Notes: generated by a model from the sequence alone, not told the origin. DNA of 64,000 nt from JANLVJ01 sp031363945 (GCA_031363945.1 JANLVJ010000028.1:162412-226411), one strand, 5' to 3'; shown: positions 26,241-36,034, numbered from the stretch's first letter. A program made the numbers and translations.

Positions 26241-27683
26241 ATGAAAAATGGGAAAAAAATCGGAGTATGGTTTCGTAATGATCTGCGCTTGCATGATCAT
26301 CAGCCAATACTTGAAGCACTGAACCGTGCTGAATTTGTCGTGCCAATTTTTTGCTTCGACACAAGAAATTTTACTGAGACCAGCTATGGTACAGCAAAAA
26401 CAGGCTTCTTCAGGGCTAGATTTTTGCTTGAAAGTGTAAGAGCCCTTCGCGTAAAACTTCAGTCAAAAGGTGCTGATTTGATCATTTTAATCGGAAAGCC
26501 TGAAGAGGAAATAGTGAATCTTGCAGGTTTGCTGGGTTTGCAACAGATAGTCGCCTATAAAGAAGTTGCAGCAGAAGAAGTTCGTATTTCAGATCTGGTA
26601 GAAGAAAAACTTTGGAAGTTGAAAATTTCAATGGATTTATTTTTGGGTAATACCCTGTTTAATAAAGAAGACCTTCCTTTCCCAATAAAAGATGTTCCTG
26701 ATACATTCTCAATCTTTAAAAAACGGGTAGAACGTGATTCTCACGTCAGATCTTGTTTGATTGAACCTGAGTTTATACCATATCCTGAAAACATAACTGC
26801 AAATGAAATTCCAACCCTGCAAGATCTGGGTATTAACGACCAGTTAATTGATTGCCGCGGAGTACTTGATTTTAAAGGGGGTGAAGCTGCTGGTTTAGGC
26901 CGGTTGCACGAATATATCTGGGAAAAAGAGCTCATAAAAAACTATAAAAACACTCGAAATGGCATGCTTGGAGCAGATTATTCTTCCAAGTTGTCTGCCT
27001 GGCTTTCGCTGGGTTGTCTTTCGCCGAGAAAAGTATATGAACAGATTAAGGCATTTGAAAATGACCGGGTTTCAAATGGATCAACCCAAGGGCTTTTTTA
27101 TGAGTTATTATGGCGTGATTATTTCAGATTTGTTTTTAAGAAGTATGGTAGCCGCTTATTTAATTATGAGGGCCTTAAAACAGAAGGACCTGATTATAAA
27201 GAATTTACTGAGGAAGACTTTTTCCTGCGATGGAAAACAGGGCAAACAGGAATTCCTTTCATTGATGCCAATATGAGGGAATTAAGTGCTACAGGTTTCA
27301 TGAGTAATAGAGGAAGGCAGGTTGTTGCTTCTTTTCTGGTATATGATTGTAAAGTTCGATGGACATACGGTGCTGCTTGGTTTGAGGAAAAATTAATTGA
27401 CTATAACGCGGCAACAACCTGGGGTAACTGGGCATTTATTGCAGGAGTAGGCAACGATCCTAAAGAAGTTCATTCATTAAATATAATAAAGCAGGCCTTT
27501 GATTATGATGCTAAGGGTGAATATGTAAAGTATTGGATACCAGAACTTCAGAATCTGCCTACCTACCTTATTCATCAGCCACATCTCATGACAGTAGATC
27601 AGCAAAAACTTTATGGGTTACAGATAGGAAACAATTACCCTATTCCGTTGGTTGATTTTAAGAAATTTGAGAAGCAATACTAA
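26241..27683 (+). CDS. DASH-family cryptochrome
   Basis: A 480-residue photolyase/cryptochrome. It opens VWFRNDLRLHDHQPILEAL and has TGIPFIDANMRELSATGFMSNRGRQVVASFL, then the DASH signature TTWGNWAFIAGVGNDPKEVHSLNIIKQ and DYDAKGEYVKYWIPEL. DASH proteins bind FAD and usually MTHF and repair dimers in single-stranded DNA. It is divergent from the TIGR01777 gene and is followed after 92 bases by a light-responsive-type MerR gene. Confidence 0.96.
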   Translation: MKNGKKIGVWFRNDLRLHDHQPILEALNRAEFVVPIFCFDTRNFTETSYGTAKTGFFRARFLLESVRALRVKLQSKGADLIILIGKPEEEIVNLAGLLGLQQIVAYKEVAAEEVRISDLVEEKLWKLKISMDLFLGNTLFNKEDLPFPIKDVPDTFSIFKKRVERDSHVRSCLIEPEFIPYPENITANEIPTLQDLGINDQLIDCRGVLDFKGGEAAGLGRLHEYIWEKELIKNYKNTRNGMLGADYSSKLSAWLSLGCLSPRKVYEQIKAFENDRVSNGSTQGLFYELLWRDYFRFVFKKYGSRLFNYEGLKTEGPDYKEFTEEDFFLRWKTGQTGIPFIDANMRELSATGFMSNRGRQVVASFLVYDCKVRWTYGAAWFEEKLIDYNAATTWGNWAFIAGVGNDPKEVHSLNIIKQAFDYDAKGEYVKYWIPELQNLPTYLIHQPHLMTVDQQKLYGLQIGNNYPIPLVDFKKFEKQY

Positions 27684-27775
27684 TTTATTGGAGCTAACTA
27701 AATTTTAAATTTACTACCCTGGATTATATCAAGCTACACTGCTTCTATTGGTTACCAGCTTCTAAATAATATAAA

Positions 27776-28678
27776 GTGAGAAAGTTTTCAATAAGCGATA
27801 TTGAAGCGATAACTGGTATCAAAGCGCATACTATCAGAATTTGGGAGCAGCGATACGATTTTGTCGTTCCCAAGAGAACAGAAACTAACATCAGATATTA
27901 CGATGACAAAGACCTTTGCTTTTTTTTAAATATATCTAACCTGTCAGAAAACGGTTATAAGATTTCAGAAATAGCTAAAATGTCTGCTCAGGAAATGGTT
28001 TCTGTTGTCTCTCTGCTTTCGGCAGACAGTTGTAATCCTTGCGTGCATATAAATGCCCTCACTGATGCTACCCTGCACTTCAATGAGGCAAAGTTCTTGG
28101 GAACACTTGCGTATTGTATAGATGCAAAAGGACTCGAGCAAACCATGCAAGAAACAATCTTTGCTTTCATGCGAAAAATGGGGGTCATGTGGCAGACAGG
28201 TGTAATTACCCCTGCACACGAACATTTTTCGACAGATTTGATCAAGCGTAAGCTTATTTGTACAATAGACTCTTTACCGGATTGTGATGATTTGCAGGCG
28301 AAAAGATTTTTGTTATTTTTACCTTCAACAGAAACACATGAACTAGGACTCTTATTTGCCCACTACATTGTTAAATCTTATGGTCATCAGGTATTGTACC
28401 TGGGCCAGAGTATACCATACGAAGATCTCGATGTTGTTTCTCAAGCTTATCAGCCTGATTTTTGTATAACCTGCCTGACATCAGTTTTGATAGATAATGA
28501 CGTTAATAATGTGATCGATAAAATAGTCGAAAATCTACATGGGCAGAAGCTGGTAATTTCAGGGCCTCTGGTCTTAAACAGCACGTTACATCCTCGTAAA
28601 AACATGTTTATTTTGAAAAATCTGATAGAATTTTCTGAGTTTGTCAATTCAAAAATAGTTGCTTACGAATATAGGTAG
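27776..28678 (+). CDS. MerR regulator with cobalamin-binding domain (CarH/LitR-like)
   Basis: A 300-residue regulator read from a GTG start. Residues 1-70 are a MerR winged helix (FSISDIEAITGIKAHTIRIWEQRY). A helical cap carries the Wx9EH motif (Trp139, Glu149, His150) that in CarH/LitR photoreceptors contacts adenosylcobalamin, and the C-terminal domain has ExHxxG (Glu186, His188, Gly191) for cobalt binding, followed by GHQVLYLG. The residue after Trp139 is Gln, where Thermus CarH has a cobalt-binding His. The gene follows the DASH cryptochrome gene. Light-dependent repression of the photolyase/cryptochrome genes is inferred from family and context. Confidence 0.85.
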   Translation: MRKFSISDIEAITGIKAHTIRIWEQRYDFVVPKRTETNIRYYDDKDLCFFLNISNLSENGYKISEIAKMSAQEMVSVVSLLSADSCNPCVHINALTDATLHFNEAKFLGTLAYCIDAKGLEQTMQETIFAFMRKMGVMWQTGVITPAHEHFSTDLIKRKLICTIDSLPDCDDLQAKRFLLFLPSTETHELGLLFAHYIVKSYGHQVLYLGQSIPYEDLDVVSQAYQPDFCITCLTSVLIDNDVNNVIDKIVENLHGQKLVISGPLVLNSTLHPRKNMFILKNLIEFSEFVNSKIVAYEYR

Positions 28679-28706
28679 GTGTTTTTAACTAATTTACCTA
28701 CCCTGA

Positions 28707-28729
28707 TTAATTTGATTGAATCAAATTAA
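28707..28729. promoter_or_regulatory. Perfect 23-base palindrome upstream of sucA
   Basis: The arms TTAATTTGATT and AATCAAATTAA are complementary with a single central base (G at 28718). It sits in the 114-base gap between the MerR gene and sucA. A near -7 element overlaps it, so an operator is plausible. No T-run follows, which argues against a terminator. Confidence 0.55.
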
Positions 28730-28792
28730 ATATCTAACAGCGTTTTTTCGTTCAAAAGTGTAATTTTAAGGACTTTTTCTTTACTGCTTACC

Positions 28793-31639
28793 ATGGACAG
28801 TTTTTCATATTTAAGTAATGCCGACCCTTCCTCAATTGAAGATCTGTATCAATCATATAAAAAAGACCCGGAGTCAGTAGAATATGGCTGGCGCAAATTT
28901 TTCGAAGGTTTTGACTTTGGAAATTCTGAGCGGCGTGCTGATGTTATTAAAGAAACGACATCGGACTTTCTAGAAATTGCTTCCTCAGATGCTTCTGGTA
29001 TTGAAGAACATTTTCTAAAAGAGATAAAAGTGCTCAATATGATAGATGGCTATCGTAGCAGAGGTCATTTGTTCACAAAAACAAATCCTGTACGTGAGCG
29101 ACGTAAATATTTTCCAGGCAAAGAGTTATCTACCTTTGGTCTAAGTGAATCAGATCTCACAACGGTCTTTCATGCAGGTATCGAAGTAGGTCTGGGTGCA
29201 ACTTCACTGAAAAATATTAAAGCATTACTTGAAGAAACCTATTGTGGTTCCATTGGTGCTGAATACAGGTATATAAGAAATCCGATAAAGATCAAGTGGT
29301 TTGAAGATAGAATGGAAAAGTCGAGGAATAAACCAACACTTGATCTTGATCAAAAAAAGCGCATACTCAGCAAGCTGAATCAGGCTGTGGTCTTTGAAAG
29401 TTTTCTTGGAATAAAGTTTCTTGGCCAAAAGCGTTTTTCACTTGAAGGAGCAGAAGGTTTAATACCTGCACTTGATGAAATCATCAGTAAGGGTGCAGAA
29501 TTAGGAATTCAGGAGTTTATTCTTGGAATGGCTCATCGTGGTCGGCTAAATGTGCTGGCTAATATTTTGGGTAAAACTTATAAAGATATTTTCACCGAAT
29601 TTGAAGGTAAGGGTTATGATATTAAAGAGCCGTTTGGAGGCGATGTAAAATACCATCTGGGCTTTTCTGAGGATGTGGTTACAGTAGCTGGATTTAAAGT
29701 TCATTTAAGTCTAACTCCTAATCCTTCACATCTTGAAACAGTTGATAGTGTGGCTCAAGGACTAGCCAGGGCTAAGATCGATGCTAAATATGGGGGTGAT
29801 TTAAATAAGCTGGCTCCAATCCTAATTCACGGTGATGCATCAATTTCGGGTCAGGGAATTGTATACGAAGTATTGCAGATGTCAAAACTTGATGGTTATA
29901 AAACAGGGGGTACAATTCACCTCGTTGTAAATAACCAGATTGGTTTTACGACAAACTTTAAAGACGGGCGTACCAGTACCTACTGTACAGATATTGGTAA
30001 AGTTACCCTGGCCCCGGTTTTTCACGTCAATGGTGATGATCCTGAAGCTCTTGTATACGCAATTCAAATGGCCGTTGAGTACCGTCAGACTTTTCACAAC
30101 GATGTTTTTATAGACATCCTCTGTTATCGCAGGTATGGCCATAATGAATCTGATGAGCCAAGATTTACCCAGCCCACTTTATACAAGGCTATTGAAACCC
30201 ATTTAAATTCCCGTGAAATCTACCTTCAGAAGCTTCTTGACGAAGGTGCTATTGATGCCCAGATGGCAAAGCTTATGGAGCAGGATTTTAGAAAATTGCT
30301 TCAATCAAGATTAGAAGAAGCGAAACAGGAAGAAAAGCCTATTGTTACGCCAACTTTTCAGGGAGCTTGGAAAGGTTTTAGATTTAGCAGGGCTACAGAT
30401 TTTATCAGGTCTCCTGATACTGGCCTCCCAGAAGAATTATTGATCAGTCTGGGTAAAAAGATAACGGCCTTACCCTCAGATAAGAAATTCCTTAAAAAAA
30501 TTGAGCGTGTATTTGATCAGCGGTATAAAATGTTTAGCGAGACCCATATGTTAGACTGGGGCACTGCAGAACAACTGGCCTATGCCACACTGCTTTATGA
30601 AGGTCAGGGAGTTAGATTAAGTGGTCAGGATGTTGAAAGAGGAACTTTTTCACATCGGCATGCTGTTATCAAACTAGAGGATTCTGAAGAAGAATATACC
30701 CCTTTGGATCATGTCAAAGAAGGACAACCCTCTTTTGAAATCTATAATTCCTTACTTTCAGAATATGGGGTATTGGGTTTTGAATACGGATATGCCATGG
30801 CTAACCCCCAGGTTTTAACAATTTGGGAGGCGCAGTACGGTGATTTTGCAAATGGTGCACAAATCATTATTGACCAGTATATTTCGAGTGGCGAAACCAA
30901 ATGGAAACGGTCGAATGGGTTAGTAATGTACCTTCCTCATGGTTATGAAGGAGCAGGACCAGAACACTCTTCTGCCCGAATTGAAAGGTTCATGGATCTT
31001 TGTGGAGAATATAATATGCAGATAGCAAATTGTACAACTCCTGCTAATCTGTTTCACCTTCTCAGGCGTCAGATGAAACGCGATTTTAGAAAACCATTGG
31101 TTTTATTTACACCAAAGAGTCTGCTGCGCTTGCCACAGTGTGTAAGCAAACTTGAAGACTTTACACAGGGTGGTTTTAAAGAATTAATCGATGATGAATA
31201 TATTTCCGTAGCCGCCGATGTTAGCAGAATTTTGTTTTGTTCGGGCCATATATATTATGATTTGCTTGAAAAGCAGCAAAAAGATGGGCGAAAAGATGTT
31301 GCTATTGTTCGTCTAGAGCAAATTTACCCTACCCCTGTAAATCAAATTGAAAAAATACTGGAGAAATATCACTTGGCTCATGAAATTTATTGGGTACAGG
31401 AAGAACCCAGAAATATGGGTGTTTGGCCATACCTTGTCAGGAAATTCAGAAATAATGATTTACGGGTAATTTCGCGTAAAGAAAGTGGAAGTACCGCTAC
31501 GGGATATGCAAAGCAGCATAGCATGCAACAACAGTATATTATCAATAAAGCATTTCTTATAAGTACTGCGTCAAGAAAGCTTCAGACAGGTGAATCTTCA
31601 GAAGACGGGCAGACTACAAATAATTCATTGTCAAAATAA
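28793..31639 (+). CDS. sucA: 2-oxoglutarate dehydrogenase E1 component
   Basis: A 948-residue thiamine-diphosphate enzyme that decarboxylates 2-oxoglutarate in the TCA cycle. It opens with the short E1 N-terminal segment DSFSYLSNADPSSIEDLY used to bind E2. Other hallmarks are GMAHRGRLNVLANILGK, HGDASISGQGIVYE, GDDPEALVYA, RRYGHNESDEPRFTQP and, in the C-terminal half, GYEGAGPEHSSARIERF. It is the first gene of sucA-sucB-lpd and shows the usual length. Confidence 0.97.
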   Translation: MDSFSYLSNADPSSIEDLYQSYKKDPESVEYGWRKFFEGFDFGNSERRADVIKETTSDFLEIASSDASGIEEHFLKEIKVLNMIDGYRSRGHLFTKTNPVRERRKYFPGKELSTFGLSESDLTTVFHAGIEVGLGATSLKNIKALLEETYCGSIGAEYRYIRNPIKIKWFEDRMEKSRNKPTLDLDQKKRILSKLNQAVVFESFLGIKFLGQKRFSLEGAEGLIPALDEIISKGAELGIQEFILGMAHRGRLNVLANILGKTYKDIFTEFEGKGYDIKEPFGGDVKYHLGFSEDVVTVAGFKVHLSLTPNPSHLETVDSVAQGLARAKIDAKYGGDLNKLAPILIHGDASISGQGIVYEVLQMSKLDGYKTGGTIHLVVNNQIGFTTNFKDGRTSTYCTDIGKVTLAPVFHVNGDDPEALVYAIQMAVEYRQTFHNDVFIDILCYRRYGHNESDEPRFTQPTLYKAIETHLNSREIYLQKLLDEGAIDAQMAKLMEQDFRKLLQSRLEEAKQEEKPIVTPTFQGAWKGFRFSRATDFIRSPDTGLPEELLISLGKKITALPSDKKFLKKIERVFDQRYKMFSETHMLDWGTAEQLAYATLLYEGQGVRLSGQDVERGTFSHRHAVIKLEDSEEEYTPLDHVKEGQPSFEIYNSLLSEYGVLGFEYGYAMANPQVLTIWEAQYGDFANGAQIIIDQYISSGETKWKRSNGLVMYLPHGYEGAGPEHSSARIERFMDLCGEYNMQIANCTTPANLFHLLRRQMKRDFRKPLVLFTPKSLLRLPQCVSKLEDFTQGGFKELIDDEYISVAADVSRILFCSGHIYYDLLEKQQKDGRKDVAIVRLEQIYPTPVNQIEKILEKYHLAHEIYWVQEEPRNMGVWPYLVRKFRNNDLRVISRKESGSTATGYAKQHSMQQQYIINKAFLISTASRKLQTGESSEDGQTTNNSLSK

Positions 31640-31672
31640 GATCTGTTCTAAATTATAACCTATTACGCTTTT

Positions 31673-32941
31673 ATGGCCTTAGATATTAAAATTCCGCCAG
31701 TTGGTGAATCTATCAGTGAAGTAACGCTTTCGCGCTGGATTAAAAAAGATGGCGATTATGTTGAAATGGATGAAGCCATTGCTGAGCTTGAATCTGATAA
31801 AGCAACTTTCGAACTAACGGCTGAGAAAGCGGGCATATTAAGAACTCAGGCGACAGAAGGCGACACGATCGCTGTTGGTGCACTTGTTGCCTCAATTGAA
31901 GAAGGATCAGCATCTGCTAGTTTAGATTCTGCTGTCAAAGAGCCTGTTGTAATACCTGTCAATCAGGCGGCCCTTGTAGCACCTTCAAAAAATGAAACCT
32001 ATGCCAATGGGAGTCCATCGCCCGCAGCAGCTAAAATACTAGCGGAAAAAGGAATTACTGCTGGTGCAGTAACAGGAACTGGCCGGGATGGCCGCATCAC
32101 CAAAGATGATGCCATGAAAAGTAACCAGCCAACAATTGCTTCTTCACTTGCAACTCTGGCAAGTACTGCCGCAACCCCTATCCCAGTACCTGCAAAAGCT
32201 TCTGTTGCTACCGCCCCAATAGCTGCAGCAAATCCACTTGCTCGTATTCAGCGACGTGAGCGTCTTTCCAATATGCGTAAGACAGTCGGCCGTAGACTGG
32301 TAGCAGTAAAAAATGAAACAGCAATGCTTACTACTTTTAATGAAGTAGATATGCAGCCGATTATGGATTTAAGGTCGAAATATAAAGACAAATTCAAGGA
32401 GAAGTACGGAGTGGGCTTGGGTTTTATGTCATTCTTTACAAAAGCAGTCTGTGAGGCACTTAAAGACTTTCCTGCGGTTAACGCCATGATTGACGGTGAC
32501 GAGATTATCTATAATGAGTTTGCAGATATTTCAATCGCTGTTTCAGCTCCAAAAGGATTAATGGTGCCTGTTATCAGAAACGCAGAGTCAATGTCATTCT
32601 CACAAATTGAAAAGGCTGTTGTTGAACTTGCAGGAAAAGCGAGAGATAATAAGCTGTCAATAGAAGAAATGACTGGAGGTAATTTTTCTATAACTAACGG
32701 GGGTATTTTTGGATCTATGCTCTCAACGCCTATTCTTAATCCACCTCAATCGGCAATCCTGGGTATGCATAATATTGTTGAGCGCCCTGTTGCCCTAAAT
32801 GGACAGGTAGTAATCAGACCAATTATGTATGTGGCTCTATCTTATGATCACCGTATCATCGATGGTCGTGAATCTGTCAGTTTTCTGGTTAAAGTAAAGC
32901 AGCTACTTGAAGATCCATCACGTCTTTTGTTAGGCCTTTAA
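31673..32941 (+). CDS. sucB: Dihydrolipoyl succinyltransferase E2 component
   Basis: A 422-residue acyltransferase core of the 2-oxoglutarate dehydrogenase complex. The lipoyl domain has the modified Lys43 in ELESDKATFEL; a subunit-binding domain (SPAAAKILAEKGI, then GTGRDGRITKDD) is at about 115-150 after a Pro/Ala-rich linker. The catalytic domain ends SYDHRIIDGRESVSFL, with the active His and Asp. It lies 33 bases after sucA. Confidence 0.97.
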   Translation: MALDIKIPPVGESISEVTLSRWIKKDGDYVEMDEAIAELESDKATFELTAEKAGILRTQATEGDTIAVGALVASIEEGSASASLDSAVKEPVVIPVNQAALVAPSKNETYANGSPSPAAAKILAEKGITAGAVTGTGRDGRITKDDAMKSNQPTIASSLATLASTAATPIPVPAKASVATAPIAAANPLARIQRRERLSNMRKTVGRRLVAVKNETAMLTTFNEVDMQPIMDLRSKYKDKFKEKYGVGLGFMSFFTKAVCEALKDFPAVNAMIDGDEIIYNEFADISIAVSAPKGLMVPVIRNAESMSFSQIEKAVVELAGKARDNKLSIEEMTGGNFSITNGGIFGSMLSTPILNPPQSAILGMHNIVERPVALNGQVVIRPIMYVALSYDHRIIDGRESVSFLVKVKQLLEDPSRLLLGL

Positions 32942-32989
32942 GCCAGGATTTACCTTTTTACACTTAACTAAATTAAATAGTAGTTCAGC

Positions 32990-34393
32990 ATGAAATACGA
33001 TGTAGTAATTATAGGTTCTGGCCCTGGTGGCTATGTTGCAGCAGTACGTGCTAGCCAACTGGGCCTTAAAGTTGCAGTCATTGAGAAATACCCAAGTTTT
33101 GGAGGCACTTGCCTGAATGTTGGTTGTATCCCGTCAAAGGCGTTATTAGATTCTTCAGAACTTTATCTTCTGGCTGGTCATACATTTGCCACACACGGCA
33201 TTGAACTGAATAATTTATCGGCGAATCTACCTCAAATGCTTAAACGCAAGAATGAGGTTGTCAAGCAGACAACAGAAGGTATTGCCTACCTTTTTAAAAA
33301 AAATAAAGTTGATTCATTTATTGGACATGCATCATTTGAGACCAAAAACCTGATTAAAATTACTTCAGCAGATGGTTCAGTACAGTCATTAGAAGCCTCG
33401 AACGTCATTATTGCGACAGGTTCAAAACCAACGAAATTACCGTTTCTGCCTATTGACAAACATCGAATTGTTTCTTCAACCGAAGTGCTAAATCTTCCTG
33501 AAATACCCAAACACCTGGTATTAATTGGTGGTGGTGTTATTGGTCTTGAACTTGGTTCTGTATATGCGCGTCTGGGCTCTAAGGTGACAGTTCTAGAATA
33601 CCTCGATTCTATAATTCCCATGATGGATAAACAGCTGGGCCGTGAACTACAAAAAGTTTTGGGTAAAATTGGTTTTGAATTTTTACTTGGTCACAAGGTT
33701 ACCGGAGCAGAGGTAATAGGTGAAGAAGTAATCGTATCAGCCGAAAATTCAAAAGGTGAAAAAATCTCTGTAACTGGCGATTACTGTCTGGTTGCTGTTG
33801 GGCGTACTGCTTATACCGATGGTCTGGGACTTGAAAATATTGGAATTACAGTTGAAGATAGGGGTAAGAAAATTACCGTTGACGAACATCTTGAAACCAT
33901 TGTAAAAGGTATTTATGCAGTTGGTGATGTAATTAATGGAGCCATGCTTGCCCATAAAGCTGAAGAAGAAGGTACCATGGTTGCTGAACTGATTGCTGGT
34001 CAGAAACCTCATATAAACTATAACACAATTCCAAATGTTGTTTATACCTGGCCTGAAGTAGCCAGCGTAGGTAAAACAGAAGAGGAGTTAAAAGCGGCAG
34101 GTATATCTTACAAAAACGGAACCTTCCCTTTCAAGGCAAGCGCACGTTCACGCGCCAGTATGGATACAGATGGTTTTGTCAAGGTACTTGCAGATAAAAC
34201 CACAGATGAAATACTGGGCGTGCATATCATTGGTCCACGCGCAGCAGATATTATCGGTGAAGCTGTGGTCGCTATGGAATTCAGAGCGTCTGCAGAAGAT
34301 ATTGGAATGATCAGTCATGCGCATCCAACGTTTTCAGAAGCTTTGAAAGATGCCGCTTTGGCAGCAAGCTCTAATAGGGCCATTAATATCTGA
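32990..34393 (+). CDS. lpd: Dihydrolipoyl dehydrogenase E3 component
   Basis: A 467-residue FAD/NAD disulfide oxidoreductase that reoxidises the lipoyl arm of E2. The FAD site is IGSGPGGYVAA; the redox disulfide is Cys41 and Cys46 in GGTCLNVGCIPSKAL; the NAD site is LIGGGVIGLELGSVYARLGS; the catalytic His-Glu pair is in SHAHPTFSEAL. It lies 48 bases after sucB and completes a full 2-oxoglutarate dehydrogenase operon. Confidence 0.97.
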   Translation: MKYDVVIIGSGPGGYVAAVRASQLGLKVAVIEKYPSFGGTCLNVGCIPSKALLDSSELYLLAGHTFATHGIELNNLSANLPQMLKRKNEVVKQTTEGIAYLFKKNKVDSFIGHASFETKNLIKITSADGSVQSLEASNVIIATGSKPTKLPFLPIDKHRIVSSTEVLNLPEIPKHLVLIGGGVIGLELGSVYARLGSKVTVLEYLDSIIPMMDKQLGRELQKVLGKIGFEFLLGHKVTGAEVIGEEVIVSAENSKGEKISVTGDYCLVAVGRTAYTDGLGLENIGITVEDRGKKITVDEHLETIVKGIYAVGDVINGAMLAHKAEEEGTMVAELIAGQKPHINYNTIPNVVYTWPEVASVGKTEEELKAAGISYKNGTFPFKASARSRASMDTDGFVKVLADKTTDEILGVHIIGPRAADIIGEAVVAMEFRASAEDIGMISHAHPTFSEALKDAALAASSNRAINI

Positions 34394-34437
34394 TTTACCC
34401 ATTCCAGTTATGTCAGTGGCTTGTCTAATCTAGTTTA

Positions 34438-35457
34438 ATGGAAATTTTAGAAAACCAGAGCTTAAAATCTTTTAATACATTCGGTATTGAAGTCAGGGCT
34501 TTATACTTCACAGAAATATATAATGATTCAGACCTTCAGGCACTTTATTCAACTAAGCTAGTTAAAAAAGTGCCTGTATTGGTTTTAGGGGGCGGTAGCA
34601 ATATGTTGTTTACCGGTAACTTCAATGGGCTGATCATTCATATGGCTAGTAAAGGCATATCTGTTGAACCAATAGGTGATCGTATTATCATTCATGCCCA
34701 GGCAGGTGAGAAATGGAATACCCTTGTACAGTTTTGTATCAATCAGGGGTATGGTGGGTTAGAAAATCTTAGTCTGATACCTGGCACAGTTGGCGCTTCG
34801 CCAGTTCAGAATATCGGTGCTTATGGGGTTGAACTTAAAGACTCATTCATAGAATTAAGAGCCTATAATATCCAAACTCAGAGCTTTAGAACTTTTACAA
34901 AAGCAGAATGTTGTTTTTCATATAGGCAGAGTATTTTTAAGTCCGAGCTAAAAGGTCAGTATATCATTTGCAGGGTTAGCTTTATGCTAACTTCTAAACC
35001 AGTATTAAAGTTGTCTTACGGGCCGATCATGCAAGAACTAAGCAAACAACATATTAAATCACCTAACATAAAAGATATTGGTAGAATTGTTTCAGAGATC
35101 AGGGTCTCAAAATTGCCAGATCCTTCAACAATAGGAAATGCTGGCAGCTTTTTTAAAAATCCTGTCATAAATTCCGATACTTTTTCCCGCTTGAAAGCTG
35201 AATTTCCTGACATTGTTTATTTTCCCGTAGATGATCATTCAATAAAGTTGGGTGCGGCCTGGCTTATTGAGCAATGCGGATGGAAAGGTAAAGTTATCGG
35301 TAACACAGGCACCTGGAAAAATCAGGCCTTAGTCTTAGTAAATCATGGTCATGCAACGGGAGATGAAATTCTCAAATTGGGGAATGATATCATTGAATCA
35401 GTAAAAATAAAATTTGGAATTTCTATTGAAAAAGAGGTTAATATCATTTCCTCTTAA
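34438..35457 (+). CDS. murB: UDP-N-acetylenolpyruvoylglucosamine reductase
   Basis: A 339-residue FAD enzyme that makes UDP-N-acetylmuramate for peptidoglycan. Motifs: NTFGIEV, LGGGSNMLF, GLENLSLIPGTVGASPVQNIGAYGVE, and GNAGSFFKNPVI with the catalytic serine. The length and the tyrosine-loop region (SYRQSIFK) fit the E. coli-type enzyme. It follows lpd by 44 bases and may be read through from it. Confidence 0.95.
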   Translation: MEILENQSLKSFNTFGIEVRALYFTEIYNDSDLQALYSTKLVKKVPVLVLGGGSNMLFTGNFNGLIIHMASKGISVEPIGDRIIIHAQAGEKWNTLVQFCINQGYGGLENLSLIPGTVGASPVQNIGAYGVELKDSFIELRAYNIQTQSFRTFTKAECCFSYRQSIFKSELKGQYIICRVSFMLTSKPVLKLSYGPIMQELSKQHIKSPNIKDIGRIVSEIRVSKLPDPSTIGNAGSFFKNPVINSDTFSRLKAEFPDIVYFPVDDHSIKLGAAWLIEQCGWKGKVIGNTGTWKNQALVLVNHGHATGDEILKLGNDIIESVKIKFGISIEKEVNIISS

Positions 35458-35478
35458 TTTACTGGTATTCATTAATTA

Positions 35479-35509
35479 TCTGAACATTTATTTGTTCAGT
35501 ATGTTCAGA
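35479..35509. promoter_or_regulatory. Repeated TGTTCAG half-sites upstream of the SRPBCC gene
   Basis: TCTGAACA at 35479-35486 is complementary to TGTTCAG at 35493-35499 (7-base arms, 6-base loop) and also to TGTTCAGA at 35502-35509. Three related half-sites within 31 bases resemble a regulator binding site. A repeat of this kind could also fold, but no T-run follows. Confidence 0.45.
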
Positions 35510-35522
35510 TAAGTAAAGCAGT

Positions 35523-35963
35523 ATGCAGTTTAGAATTAAAACTGAGGTGAAAGCAAATTTTCTTTTTGTTGCTTCCCACTTCGGGGAACCCCTTTTTATT
35601 TACTTATTGCCCATTTTTCCCCCAATTAAGCTAATTAAATTCGACGGTACCAATTTGGGCAATGTGGTTTGTCTTGAATTGAAATTCTTTGGCGTTGTCA
35701 TGCAATGGTCAAGTCAAATTATCGTTACGAAGAAATATCAAACTGAAGTTAATTTTATTGATCAAGGGATAAAATTGCCATTTTTTTTAGTCTATTGGGA
35801 ACACAAACATAGGATAATTCGCCACGGTTTAGATACCATAATAATTGATGAAATCTATTATAAGTCACCTAATATGATAATTGAGCTATTATTTTTTCCG
35901 ATTTTATTCTTAAGTTTTTTAATGAGGCGTTTTAGTTATAAAAGTTTTTTTAAAAAATTTTAG
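35523..35963 (+). CDS. SRPBCC-like ligand-binding protein
   Basis: A 146-residue protein resembling the small SRPBCC (START-like) proteins common in Bacteroidota: FRIKTEVKANF at the start, a middle KLIKFDGTNLGN, then IDQGIKLPFFLVYWEHKHRI and a C-terminal helix after NMIIELLFFPILFLSF. Such proteins bind small hydrophobic ligands, but no ligand is known here. It is alone on its strand, 65 bases after murB, behind the repeated TGTTCAG sites. Confidence 0.7.
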   Translation: MQFRIKTEVKANFLFVASHFGEPLFIYLLPIFPPIKLIKFDGTNLGNVVCLELKFFGVVMQWSSQIIVTKKYQTEVNFIDQGIKLPFFLVYWEHKHRIIRHGLDTIIIDEIYYKSPNMIIELLFFPILFLSFLMRRFSYKSFFKKF

Positions 35964-36034
35964 ACGAATTAAATGTTTACTAAAATCTCTAAATTTTATT
36001 CTGTTTAATATTCTAAGTGATAAGTTAAACAAAA

